Assembly: GCA_034687125.1 (NCBI GenBank)
Contig: JAQGBZ010000046.1
Coordinates: 186,001 to 250,000, forward strand
Direction: 5' to 3'
Source: Neelides folsomi
Lineage: Eukaryota > Arthropoda > Collembola > Neelipleona > Neelidae
DNA: 64,000 nt
Part shown: one piece after another, positions 11,274 to 23,272 of the stretch
Layout of the letters: every line of letters begins with the position of its first letter
Numbering within the stretch: position 1 is the first letter of the stretch
Notes under the pieces: model-generated
What the model was told of the DNA's origin: nothing
Database searches by the model: none
Seen by the model: only the letters and a program-made list of their open reading frames with translations
Program-made: the position numbers and the translations under genes

Positions 11274-12599
11274 ATGAAATTAACTCTATTATTATTTTTA
11301 ATTCTGGTAAGTTCAACTAATGGTTTCATCTTCGGAAAACACTTTCCTAACGGTTTCGATTCGACTGTCTACCTTTACGGTCCCAATGGAACATGGAAGA
11401 ACATGGTAAACTTAAACTACGAGTGGAACTACTATGAACAACACGCAACACCAAATCACCCATTCAACAAAAATGCCTTAATTGGCGCAGCAAATGGAAT
11501 CGATTTGTACACAGCGAGGGACGCTAATGGATATCTTCTCTGCGATTTCAACCAAGATGGTGAGCTCGATACTAGAAACTGCGGTTTTGCATTTCATGAG
11601 CATAATGCAAAAGGAGTGAAAGGAAATGCCCGCGGTCAACCTTTTACTAATTTCTGGTTTGATGATAATTGGCTCGCAAGATTTATGTCACAAGCATACG
11701 AAGCGGCAGAACCTAATGGATTAATTGAACAATCTGGATTCATTCGTTGGAGAATTCTTGGCGGAGATTCAAAAAATTGGTCTCCGTACAATTCTGATTA
11801 TTATGACACTTTATCACTAGATGGTCTTTATTATCTCACACAAGGTAACCTGGTGACAGCATTTAGCAAATGGAATCGTTGCTTGATAAAAAGTGGTGCA
11901 ATTTTTGATTCTCAAAATCAACAATATGTTTATCGAAATGTCCATGAAAATTATCATATTGGATTATGGAAAATATTGACGGATTTGCTCTATTATGTTT
12001 ACATTAACTCCACTGATGATGACAAAAGGATTTTACTCCTTCAGCATTCCATTTCACTCCGTTCCACAATTTTGACGAATCAGGAAACAGATGACCATGG
12101 AAATAAACTTGGTTGGATTTCAAATATTGGAGATGCAAACACTTTGATGAACACGGAGTCAGTCTCAGTAAATGTATTGGCGCTGGGAACTTGGATGAGA
12201 TTTGGATTTGAAGTGTACACTAATCCAATGCAAGTGAGCAATGGATATTTTGTGAGGAATTACAACGTGGTTTCAGCCGTTGTGGACCTTTGTGAAGCTG
12301 GATTTATTTTTCAAGGACCTATTAAAGGATATATGCCATTTTTGAAAACTGGCGATCACGAAGCTAAATTCTTTTTAAGAACTCCAACTCCTGCTGACAA
12401 CATTTGTATTGTTATTGCTATGAATGAGGTTTCGGGAGAAACTCATACGCTTGTTGTGAATAAAAATCATTTTAATGGAAATAATCAATGGTCAGATATT
12501 ACTATTATTTTTAATGTAAAGTTCGATAGCCATTTTACATTTGGACTTTATTGGGAAGGAAAACAAAATTTAGATGCATCGTATTTAATTGTTAATTGA
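11274..12599 (+). CDS. Intronless secreted protein of 441 residues, family unknown
   Basis: A single open frame with no introns in a region where nearly every other gene is split. MKLTLLLFLILVSSTNGF is a clear signal peptide. The first ~330 residues are Trp/Tyr-rich and largely helical in pattern (SLDGLYYLTQGNLVTAFSKW, HENYHIGLWKILTDLLYYV), with a DFNQDGELD stretch resembling an EF-hand-like calcium loop; an (alpha/alpha) barrel of the kind seen in glycan-active enzymes is possible but unproved. The last ~100 residues (from IKGYMPFLKTG) are beta-rich and look like a separate domain. Base composition is richer in G+C than its flanks. Lack of introns and an unfamiliar fold suggest horizontal transfer or retroposition; I cannot tell which. 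Confidence 0.75.
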   Translation: MKLTLLLFLILVSSTNGFIFGKHFPNGFDSTVYLYGPNGTWKNMVNLNYEWNYYEQHATPNHPFNKNALIGAANGIDLYTARDANGYLLCDFNQDGELDTRNCGFAFHEHNAKGVKGNARGQPFTNFWFDDNWLARFMSQAYEAAEPNGLIEQSGFIRWRILGGDSKNWSPYNSDYYDTLSLDGLYYLTQGNLVTAFSKWNRCLIKSGAIFDSQNQQYVYRNVHENYHIGLWKILTDLLYYVYINSTDDDKRILLLQHSISLRSTILTNQETDDHGNKLGWISNIGDANTLMNTESVSVNVLALGTWMRFGFEVYTNPMQVSNGYFVRNYNVVSAVVDLCEAGFIFQGPIKGYMPFLKTGDHEAKFFLRTPTPADNICIVIAMNEVSGETHTLVVNKNHFNGNNQWSDITIIFNVKFDSHFTFGLYWEGKQNLDASYLIVN

Positions 12600-13343
12600 A
12601 AAATTCAAATTCAAAGTGCTGCTAATACAATAAAACATGAAAAAAAGTTCGGAAATTGAATTGTAAAATTAATAAATAAATAACAATTTAAAATTAATTT
12701 ATTATATTGCATTTGTTCGTATTTCAGCTGTCATATCAACAATTCTACCCATTTTCACACCACGTTTAATTGTCTCTCTTAAATCCATCTATGGTATATG
12801 TAATAATATAGGTATTCGTATTTAAAATATTAACATAATGCCAATGTCATGTCGGATACATTAAAAATGTGATGAATCTGAATTGCTAATTGTTTAAAAT
12901 TCCATCAGTTTATAACTGTTTATGTTATATTATATTGCATGATTATTTTTAACGAACTTAAGATATCTACTTTAAACCTTAACATTAAATCTCATCTCAT
13001 TATGCAACAATTTTATCATAATATCATTGTCATTAATATTATCAATTAAAATTAATACAGTAAATAAAATTAAAAGTGTATTATTACATATAGTTAAAGG
13101 CACCTGGGATAATAAAATAATTATGAAATACCAAGTCGCAATCTATTAAAATGTTAGATGGGCTTCACCTTGTCGATAACAAAATATTTCTAAAATATTT
13201 AATATATTGTGTGAAAAATTGCATGACAAACAGCACTTTCCGATTGAAAACCACTCAAATTAACCACAGTCACACTCATTCTTTAATTTTACGAGTAAAA
13301 TATTGTATATTGAATAAATAACAATTTAATTAATTTATCCAAC

Positions 13344-13808
13344 ATGAAATTAGTAATATTATTAATTTTAACTGTTTCAAGTTCAGCTTATGGATGCCTA
13401 GTTGCCATTAAGGTAACTACCTAGTGCCGTTGCGGCAGCTACCGTGACGGCATTTGCCTAAATGTTTGACGGTAGTTGCCTTTACGGCACCCGGTAGTTG
13501 CCGTTACGACACCCGATTACTACCTACCTATTAAAGGATATATGCCATTTTTGAAAACTGGTACCCACGAAGATAAATTCTTTTTAAGAACTCCAACACC
13601 TGCTGATAACATTGGTATTGTTTTTGTGAAGAATGAGGCTTCAGGAGAAATTCATATGCTTGTTGTTAATAAAAATCATTTTAGAGGAGGTCATGAATAG
13701 TCAGAAGTTACTCTTAAATTTCATGTAAAAGTCGAAAGCCATTTTACATTTGGACTTTATTGAGAAGGAAAGAAAAATTTAGATGCATCGTTTTTAATTG
13801 TTAATTGA
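13344..13808 (+). pseudogene. Truncated, rearranged duplicate of the intronless secreted gene
   Basis: The copy keeps the promoter and the signal-peptide start (MKLVILLILTVSSSAYG) and the C-terminal domain (IKGYMPFLKTGTHEDKFFLR), but the ~330-residue middle is missing. In its place is a GC-rich patch of about 130 bases (13395-13530) made of repeats like GGTAGTTGCCGTTACGGCAC. The signal peptide is out of frame with or stopped before the C-terminal part, and stop codons occur at GAATAG (13697) and again near 13761, so this is a pseudogene unless an unseen intron removes the patch. The C-terminal 80 codons still match the parent closely, so the duplication is fairly young. Confidence 0.75.
13395..13530 (+). 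repeat. GC-rich minisatellite patch replacing part of a gene
   Basis: Imperfect tandem units built on GGTAGTTGCC(G/T)TTACGGCACC, in both orientations at the left end (ggtaactacctagtgccg is partly the complement). Its composition is unlike anything else nearby. It exactly fills the gap between the signal peptide and the C-terminal domain of the truncated duplicate. Confidence 0.7.
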
Positions 13809-14851
13809 AAAATTCAAATTAATAATACTACTAATACAAATGAAAAAGGTTAGAAAATTGAATAGTAAAATTAATAAATTAATAATGATTTAAAATTAAT
13901 TTATTATATTGCATGTGTTCTCAAATAAAAATAAGTATTTAAACGATTAAATTTCATTTTTGGATAATTTATATATTTAACTATAACTACAGATATTTGT
14001 AAATGTATTTAGAATACATACTAAATAAATAGATTATTATACTGAATGTTTCCCTAACTATCATACATTAGATACATATTTATGGTACTTATATTAATTA
14101 CTTTACTGTAGATTTTAGAAAATTCTTTAAAATTAATTTTTATGCTAGGATTTATCTTAAAAGCATTTTTGCTCATAAAGTCAATCTTATTTTATAAACA
14201 TATATTTATTCAATTCAGCCCAACAGTCATTCAAAAATGCTTAAATGTGGTATATATAACTAAATGTAAGTAGGGTATATACAATATACAGTAAGTATAT
14301 TTATAATTATTATTATGTTATTAGGGAATTTTTTAAAATATATTTTACTAATATATATTAATAAAATTAAATAAATTATATCCTAAACTATCCAAATAAC
14401 ATTTAAAAAAGAAATAAAAAGTATTTCGTTTGTCCATATAACATGTCATTAAGATAATATTTATTAATTTTTATTTTCATCAAATGAAGCAGGGCTTCTT
14501 CCAAAAGGGTCACTTATGAATTATTAATCTCTCTCGGATCTTGTTTATCCATGCCACGAAGGAGAAAAATGATGATTTCTATTCCTTTCTTCGTAATATG
14601 GATTGGGGAAATTGCAGCACGGTCTTTGAAAGACTCCCATTCGTGTTTCGGCTCTTTCTCGGATTATTACCTTCGAAGAAAACAAAATTTTATAATTGAT
14701 TCTTTTACATTGTAGGTATTTAGCAGTACTATTTACTACTGATATGTGCAGTACGTATAAATTTCTGTATCGGTAATTAGTCCAAGACAAAATGAATTTT
14801 GATCGCAGTGCTCAATCCATTGTTTATAATAAAAGTATCTTGAAATATTGT
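13809..14851. other. Intergenic, including the 3' region of midline fasciclin
   Basis: AT-rich, without a supportable gene. The right-hand part (about 14500-14851) is less AT-rich and probably belongs to the 3' untranslated region of the minus-strand fasciclin gene; the overlapping open frames there have no domain or splice context. Confidence 0.4.
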
Positions 14852-17800
14852 TTATTGAATTACTCGATCAACTGTGTGAATCACTCCGTTAGAACTTGTC
14901 AAGTCGCAAGTGATAAAACGACTATTTCCAAACACAGGTTGACCAGAATGATCTCTATAAAGGTGAAGATGAGCTCCGCTCAACGTCTCGACAGATTTGG
15001 GAAGAAGCCAAAGATTGGGAGCGATTCCACTACAGCAGATGTTTTCTACCATTAATCCAAGAAAGAAAATTAAATTAACATTTTCACCCCAAATTCTCAA
15101 ATATGAAGTTAATCTGTGTATAATTAAAATTTAAAACACATATATACGAACCTTCGGAAATGTGCCGTTTAAGAATCCACAATGCTTCTTCTTTGCTATT
15201 CAGAATCCTCTCAAGTGTCTCTTTTTCCAATGCATAAAAAGCAGCGTCAGTTGGAACAAAAAGCGTAAACGGGCCTTTTTCTCGAAGAAATTCGCTCAAG
15301 TTTGTTTCCTAAATAAATGAAAAAATGCATTTAGACATCTTGATATGAAATTTCTTTCAAACCTCAATTAGTTTCGTGAAGATTGAAATGTCTTCCTTAG
15401 TCTTTAGTGAGTCAACGATATCAAAATCAGGAGGAATTAGGATTCTGTCAATTGTGTGAATGATTCCATTACAAGCCATTTTGTTCACATTGAGGATTCG
15501 ACCACATTGAGCTGTCATATCAGCAATCCTCCCCATGGCAGTCTAAAAAGGTTGAAAATTAAAAATCTTATTTTAAATATTAATGTTATTAAAAAATATT
15601 TAATTAATGTGTGTATTTTAAAACTCTACTCCAGAGTAAAGGTTCATCCTTATTGATCTTCCTGGGCCGAGCATTGTAGGCATTCGCTGTTCGTGGAAAA
15701 AATGACACGCCCTCGTTTCAAATGTTGAGATGTGATATGAAAGGACTTCTTTCAGCTTCTGTTTATTAGATTAGATTAAATAGTTAGGATGGGAAGAATT
15801 AAGCTGAAAAATTCACTTTAAGACCTTTTAGTATTAATTCCTTTATTTATATATTATGTTTTCAATTCAATTTAGTCTTTTGTTTAACATTTTTAATATT
15901 TTAGGTAAAGAGCAGAAGCTTACTTGAGAATTGTTTCTCAATTCTGTTCCCATCATACTCATTGCTTCGTTTGTTGGAACAAAAAGAGTCACATTGCTAA
16001 TTGATTCAAGCGTATCTTTCAATCCAGCTTCAGTAATCGCATCAAGAAAGCTTGTAAGACCCAATCGCTCAAGTTCACTCACAATTGGTTTATCTACAAT
16101 AATTAAATAATTATGTATAAGATTATAATGTTCTTTTGTTAATTAAATACTGTTATTAATAGTTCAATGACTTAAAGTTATAAAGATTCCTTTCTAGAAT
16201 TTGTACCGTTTTGAGAAACAATAGGACGATCAATGATGTGTAAAACTCCATTGGTTGTAACTACGTCTCTGAGAATGATTTCAGAATCTTCGATAAACAA
16301 TTGATCGTTTGAAGTCCTTGCAACATTTAAACTTTCCTTGTTCATATTCCTTACATGGCCTTCATTAAGAATTAATGATGAACAGAATGTGATGGGAAGG
16401 ATGTGATGCTTCAACATTCCTGATTTTAAAAAACAAATAACAAGAATAAATTTTACGAAATTACAAAGTTCAAAAAAGTTGTTACTTTCAAGGCACAAGT
16501 CTCCTGACTTTTTGTTAAGAAACAACGATATCTCTCCAGTTTTATTCATAGCTTCATTTGTAGGAACCTTAATCCAAATTATAGAAAAAGAACTTCACTT
16601 TCAAATTTCAAATAACTTTAAGGCTCTTTTACTTATATACTAAACCAAAATAACAATTAAATTCGAGATTGGAAATATTGGAATGTTCGCTTACAAATAG
16701 AGTTACTGGGCTTTCGGAATTTTGAATTCGAGCAAAGATCTCTGGTGAAAGTTGGAGCACTGGGTAATTAAATAGAATTAATGGAAAGTTTCCTATGATA
16801 AAGCTGTCATATTAAATGCAACTTACAGGAATAAAAGGTAGAGAATTGAGGTTCTGAAGAAAGGACATCAATGATGGATTTTCTAACAGGCTTTACCATT
16901 CGATCCACAAGATGAATATAACCATTCGTGCACTGATGATCTTGAACAATTTGGAATTTTAATATAAATGCTTTTTCATCATTACAACATATTCATGATT
17001 ATCATCTTTGTATAACATTTTAAGACTAATGATGAAATTAAAAGGTTTAAATATTAAATATCATTAAGTTGTTACTTATTGAAATAAGTCGAGCACAATT
17101 CACAGTTTTCACTTTCTCCCCTTCTACTTCCCATGTATTAAGCCGAAGTTGACTTTTCCCATCTTGGCTAAAAATGACTTTTTCGTCCACAAAGTCATCC
17201 GTGCTCAACTTCCCTTATGATAAAGTAATAAAAGGTAATTCAGAAATACAGATATTACTTATACCAATCTGTATTTAATTTAATTACTCAAATGCATATA
17301 GAACAAATATGAAATTTATATGATTATTTTTCTATTCTACCTGGTATTATATTTGAAAGGATGGCCTGTTGAATTGACTCTTTCATTTCTTCTGATTGAT
17401 GATCATAAGAGAACCGTTGTTTCCAATCGCTCTGCTCTTCAAGAACATTCTTTTTCCAGTCTTCTTTCCCATTTTTCACTTGTTTCAGAAGTTGGCATTT
17501 TGCAGGACATTCAATCGTTGGGGAATTATCCTCTTCAGCCTCTTCCTTTGTGCCATTCATTACATTTCTTCCTCTCCTTACACTTGAATCTCTTTCCAAA
17601 GAGATTGTGACCAGATTCTATCAACATTTTGGTTATAAATTAGAATAGATTCATAGTTTATATTAATACCAATAATACGTCAGATTCATATGTCACCTTG
17701 AAGTAGAAATTCCCCCATTACTCAAACTTAAGTCAGATAGATTTATAGGAAATGAGTTTACATTAGTTAAAGTCGATTCGTGATTAATTGCATTGACGAA

Positions 17801-19566
17801 AGCTTGTACAGCTTCATTTCCAGGAGCAAAAAGTGTAATATTTTCCTTGAGGAGAATTTCACTCAAATCTAATGATTTAACATGTTTGAATAATTCTCCG
17901 CTAATTTCTTCGAGTGAATCCAACATGTTTTTAAAATCTCCTAAAATTACATAATTAAGCATAAGTATGTAATTATGCAATAATGATCATATGTGAATAT
18001 TGTAAATTGTAATCAACTAAAAATGGTTATTTGTTAAATTCAATTAATGTTAATAATACTAATTAATTAAGATAAGTTACCTCTTTCACATTCTTGAGTT
18101 TTCTCGTTGAGAAAATGTCCGTGACAGCATTCGTAGTTTGTTTTAATCCTCCTAATGATATTGGGGCCAACCATTCTAGTTTTGCATGTGTATCTTGTGT
18201 CCAAGTTGTCACAGGAAGAGAATCTCATTTGGAACTCCGGTGATCCTGACTCTGTCTCATTCTTTTCAATTTTAATGCCCTCACTGGTTTCGTTAGTCGA
18301 TTTCTTTGCAAATTTTACATTTTCTGCTTCAATGCTTTGATCCTCTTCTTCTCGACTTAGGCAAACATTTGGCCTAAACCAGAAAATCATGAGGAATTTA
18401 ACATTCATATTCTATTACATTTTTGAAAAAAACAATGACTTAATGACTGTTCATTCTTATCAGAAATGTTAATAACAGACAAAGTTATATTTATGGTATT
18501 TACCCTTTCCACCAAGGTTCTCTTATTATAACTGTTCTCATTAAAGGCCACCAATGTTGACTTCTATCAGGTTCTGTCCGTAGAAATGGAATGAAAATGT
18601 AAATAATTAATATTAATAATAATTAATCTACAATTAATACAAATAGTTGATTGAGAACCAACTCTGATCAAAGAAGTTCGGAAGCTGAGGTTGAGGTGGT
18701 AACGGTGGGTGGAACATGTCAGGGTGCCTTGGTTGGAACATTGGATTTCCATGAGGCGGAAAGGGAAACGTCCTTGATGTCTCCATTGCAATTTGGTCTT
18801 CACCTGGATATTTCTCCTGTGACAAGGAAAATATTTTACTTTAAAATTTTTAATGATTTTTAATATTAATTTAACATATCATTGTATAACATTTGCATAC
18901 AATATTTCATTCTTAATTTCACCAATGTCTGTATAAGCTCAGGATATTTTTATGATATTGCAAAATCCAGTCTGAGCGAGGAAGAAAAAAATTAGTAAAA
19001 TGCTGAAGTTAACATGCATGAGAATTTGGCTCGCTCCTTAATTTAACTTCCAGTTCACCAGAAGTTCCAGGAATTGTAATTGAAGTTCTTACATCAAAAT
19101 CTATATGGTGTCTCCAAGGCCATTGGGGTTCTCCGTTTCTCACATCGTCTCTGCCCCTAAGTCCACACAACGACATCATATAATATTATTTAAAATACTA
19201 AATAATACAATTATATAAATATCACAGGTATACAGATATAATGCTTTTTCCCAAATATGGAAACAGGTTTTATATGCATTTTATATGGTACATAATGCTC
19301 TATCCCAACTTAAATACAAGTAGGTGTACAATTTATATATCAGTTTAATATTTTTAATCGTTCATATAATAATTTCTTATACAATTTATTTATAATTACC
19401 TGTTTTCATTATTGTTCAAAATATTGATTGGTGGTTGATTGGAAAAATGCTGAGAATTGGGTCGTGAATTTCCTCTTGTATTCACATTCAAACAATAGCA
19501 CAATTGAAAAGTAATGGCTAGAACTGTCAATGTGAAAACTTTAAAATCTTGAAAATGGGAACTCAT
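14852..19566 (-). CDS. mfas: Midline fasciclin / periostin-like protein, four FAS1 domains
   Basis: Secreted adhesion protein of the TGFBI/periostin/midline-fasciclin family, acting in the extracellular matrix. About 15 exons on the minus strand. Those checked for phase are 19566-19400 (signal peptide MSSHFQDFKVFTLTVLAIT), 19156-19093, 18816-18663 (Pro-rich), 18573-18504, 18373-18081, 17940-17697 and 17213 onward. Exon 18373-18081 holds the EMI-like cysteine segment (CDNLDTRYTC .. TNYECCHGHF), matching the YECCPGY signature of the family. Four FAS1 domains follow, each with the TLFxPxNEA-type strand and the NGhhHhhDR motif: ITLFAPGNEA/NGYIHLVDR; VTLFVPTNEA/NGVLHIIDR; VTLFVPTNEA/NGIIHTIDR; FTLFVPTDAA/NGVIHTVDR, ending VIQ-stop at 14852. 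The first FAS1 domain carries an insertion of about 100 charged residues (exon about 17590-17345). No GPI or TM segment is visible. Confidence 0.9.
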
Positions 19567-20759
19567 TTTTTAAATGGAGAACTTATGTTGGCGAATTTTT
19601 TGAGAATAACAGTATACAAGTATGTAGTATGTATTTACATGTACATATACTTTATAAGATCCTTATAGTTCTGAATGTGAGTGAGTAAGTTATTTGGATC
19701 TAAAAGGAACTGGTTGATGTGAGGGGAAGGAGGAAATGAGTTGTGTTGGTTCGCTCGTTTCCTCGACCCGAAAGAGTTTGTTGGACGGGGTGAAGAAGAT
19801 GCCGCATGGTTGAGAGATTACAAGAGTTCGAGGGTAAAGATAACCTTTCTTCGACCTTACAAAGTTGAATGAATAAAAGGAGTTCGGGTGGAGGGGAGAC
19901 CTCGACACTGCATGTATTATTACATATATCCAAAAATGGAGATTTGACAATGAACCATCTTCAACGATATACAGTACATATAATTATATGATAGATAAAG
20001 ATGGTTCAACATCTCATGAGTAGTTGCGAGACGAAGAAATCCATAAAGAGACTTAAAACACATATTCACCATATAATCAAATACCGCTCAATACGGATGT
20101 TGTACTTTTGTGGATCTGCCAAAATTATACATAATACCTACCTACAATATACATATTATATTCAACGCATTAAAATTAAAATGCTTTTGTTATAACAAAT
20201 GCATTCCTACAACTAACTACCTGAAGATACTCTACTTACACTTATTTACACATTATACGCATTGATATAAATTGTAGATGCATGAAAGTTAGGGCAATAA
20301 CAGATAACAAGAAATAGAAATTAAAATTTCCATAAATAAAATCGACTTTTTGTTAATTATAATAATAATAATAATAATAATATTTATTGGATGAAATTTA
20401 AGGTTTTAAAAATGAAAATCATATAATAAAGAATATCATATCATGAAATTATATATACAAAATCATATAATTAAAAGACCCATTAAAATAATTATGCGTA
20501 ATTTCCGCAAAAATAAAGCCGATTTTTGAGTATAAAGAAGTTTAACAGGTTAATTAAACAAGAACTTTTTATTAAAAGATAACGTACTAATAGAGATATC
20601 TTAGTTATTTAATGAAAAGATTTATTTAATTTTTAGTTACACACTTTTAATATCACGCGAAAGTCATCCTGCGATGATTTGATTTATTAATTTTTGATTA
20701 AAATTTTCCAATTGATTATAAAATAAAAAACAAAAACAATAGTACTAGGTAATTTTACA
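19567..20759. other. Divergent intergenic region, mfas (-) and acyltransferase (+)
   Basis: A TATA-like TATAAAG on the minus strand near 19655 lies about 90 bases before the mfas start and is a plausible promoter. The segment 19690-19900 is GC-richer than its surroundings and may be a regulatory region or untranslated exon; its open frames show no domain. An (AAT)n microsatellite of about 8 units sits at about 20360-20382. Confidence 0.45.
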
Positions 20760-22665
20760 ATGAATACAATTTCAAAAATTTTCCAAAAAACATTCACTTC
20801 TATTTTTTTTATAATCTTGTATTTATTAATTGTTTTTGTTTCGTGTCCAGTATTTTTATTAATTTTTTGTCCGATTTATTTAATTCGATTTATAGTTCAA
20901 ATTATAAGTAAATTTGTTCGCCCGGATTTGAGCCAAATGGTTAAATGCAGAAGTGTTCCTTGGGCCCTTGACGACATTCACAAAAATCCTGACACCAATG
21001 TTATTGTTTCTGCTGTATTTAAAGGAAAGCTAAATATTGAAAATTTTATAAAAATTGGCAATGAAAAACTAATTGAGAAAAAAGATCAAAGTGGCCGATT
21101 AATTTATCCAGAATTTCGTCAATATTATGAAAATTGGCTAGGCTTTCCCTTTTGGAAAAATGAATCCAAATTCGAATTATCTGAACATGTTCAATATATT
21201 CCGTCACATGATAAAATAATAAGTGATTATGAACTATTTGATTACATTATTTCTATAACTCATCAACCTTGGCCGCAATATAAGAGCCCATGGAATATCG
21301 TTATAATTCCCAAATACTCAAACGCAATTACAAAAGAGGTTGAAGAAAATTATGAGGAAAAATCGGCAATTATATTTGCGTTTAGTCACGGAATGTGTGA
21401 TGGTTTTTCATTATTAAATCTTGTAAATGAATTTGGAGATTTTGATTTTGGAATTTCTGGAAAACCGGTTAAAGCTAAAAAGCCGTGTGTTTCCTCCATT
21501 TGGAATTATATGCTTTTTCCAATAAAAGCTCCTTACGACTTTGCAACACAATTTATCAAATCTAATGATTCTAATGCATTCAAATTAAAATTAAATAATA
21601 ATAGTAAAAAAGGGATGTATGGATCTCGAACGCCGCTTATTCCAATAGAAAACATCAAAAGAATCAAGAAAGATTTAAATGTTAGTTTTACTGCAGTTTT
21701 ATTAGAAATAATTTCTGGTGGAGTGCGACGTTTAATGGAAGAAAAGAAAATTAAAATTCCTCAAAATATTCATCTTATTTCACCATTTCCAATTTCAGGA
21801 CATCCGCAGAAAATGAGAAACCATTAGTAAATTGAATTTTTTTTAAATTAAATTAAAGGTGTTTTATATCCTTAACTTATTTTTAAAAGTCAAAATTAAT
21901 TATTTGTTTTAACATAACTTATTTGTTTTTAGTTCTTTTGTGAACGTCAAATTGCCTGTTGGAGAAGAAAATGCATTAAAAAGATTAAAATTAATAGAAA
22001 TGAATTTTGCCGATTTAAAAAAGTCAAATCTTCCAATTCTTAATTTTCTTTCCATTCCACTCATTTCTTCATTATTTGAGCCCATGGTAAAGTTTTTTGC
22101 TCGAAATTGGTTCACAACCGGAATATTAAGCAATTTCCCAGGCCCTGAAAAACAATTATATTTAAATGGTCTTCTTGTTGAAGAAATTCATGCAAGTGCG
22201 GGCGCCCTTCCTGGTTCTGCAGGTAATTTTTTCAGCATTACTATTTAAGAATTGTAAATATTATAGCAATGTGTTATATTGTATATTACTATATCAATTA
22301 ATAAATATTCTAATAATCAAAATCTATGTACTCTCCAGAAGCCCAGCCAATGCATTTCGGGGGGTTTGAATTTGACTTAGATTTGGATAATTTTAATTGT
22401 TATAGATTAAAATTATGATAATCTTTTTCAAATTCTAAAACTTGGGAACTGCATTGGCTCGGCATAGCATTATTACATATTTTTATTTATGAATTTTATT
22501 GTTTTAGGTCTGGGATTTCTTGTTTTCACATATGGCGGATTTCTAAGAATTACTATTGGCCTTAGTAAATCTATTGAGGATTCTTCACAAGATGACTCAG
22601 ATCAACTTGCAATTTTTATATTAGACGAGATTTCGAAATTAGAAAATTTTACATCCAGCGTTTGA
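20760..22665 (+). CDS. WS/DGAT-like O-acyltransferase, membrane-anchored (3 exons)
   Basis: Probable wax-ester/diacylglycerol-type acyltransferase, transferring a fatty acyl group to an alcohol acceptor at the ER membrane. Exons 20760-21826, 21933-22222 and 22508-22665 join in consistent phase (2, then 1) to give 504 residues. The N-terminus has a membrane segment of about 45 hydrophobic residues (TSIFFIILYLLIVFVSCPVF onward). The catalytic motif HxxxDG is present as FSHGMCDGFSL near residue 217, in place of the canonical HHxxxDG. The C-terminal half (NVKLPVGEENALKRLKLI, then TTGILSNFPGP, then FLVFTYGGFLRI) corresponds to the DUF1298-type region of the family. Length agrees with animal WS/DGAT proteins (450-550). 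Intron 2 contains a palindromic insert. Confidence 0.85.
22336..22465. repeat. Palindromic hairpin element in an acyltransferase intron
   Basis: About 130 bases with nested inverted repeats: CCAGCCAATGCA at the left and TGCATTGGCTCGG at the right, and inside these AATTTGACTTAGATTTGGAT against ATCTTTTTCAAATT around a short AT-rich loop. It looks like a small MITE inserted into intron 2. Confidence 0.55.
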
Positions 22666-23272
22666 AACTCTAAAATACAAATTTAATGCTTTCAAATTAG
22701 ATTTATTATCTTACTATTGCTTGAACCATTTCATTGTTTTATATAATTATATGCATGTATTTATATCATTGATTTTCCTTAAACATTGCAACTTGCAAAT
22801 CGAAAAGCAAAATCTTTAATGTGTATGTGGTTAGATGGCGCAACTAATAAATTTGCAACGTTTGCGTATTATTTCACAAACGTTTCGTTCACAAATATAT
22901 ACACATTCCATTATTACATAATGTAATTATTTCATCATTTAACAATTCAAAGTTTAGCGGAGGACATCGCATCCATGATCTACTAGCTGAGCTGAATTCT
23001 TTTCATATTGCATCATTAAAAGTGTTCATACCTAAATATTTTACTTTTTGTCGTCTTTTAAGAATTTTAGAACCTTTAAACACTAGTTACCTGCAAAAAT
23101 GAACACAAGGTCTAAGGAAAGGCTGCAATTGCAAATTCTGTGTTTAAAGAAGGCAGTAACTTTGAATTTGAAGAAATGAAAAATTTGCGACTACGTAAAC
23201 CGACAAGGTAAATTAGTTGACTTATCGCCATCGCAGGAGGGGTAGATTCAATTGTTACTTTGTTAAGCAATC
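22666..23272. other. Intergenic between acyltransferase and secreted SET gene
   Basis: No gene seen. A small inverted motif (caacgtttgcg / cacaaacgtttcg) occurs at about 22856-22894, and a slightly GC-richer stretch at 22950-23260 probably includes the promoter and 5' untranslated region of the SET gene. Confidence 0.4.

Noticed and set aside
11015-11329. Minus-strand open frame across the start of the intronless secreted gene
   Set aside because: It overlaps the signal peptide of a well-supported gene on the other strand and shows no domain.
14792-15055. Plus-strand frame over the end of mfas
   Set aside because: Antisense shadow of the fourth FAS1 domain.
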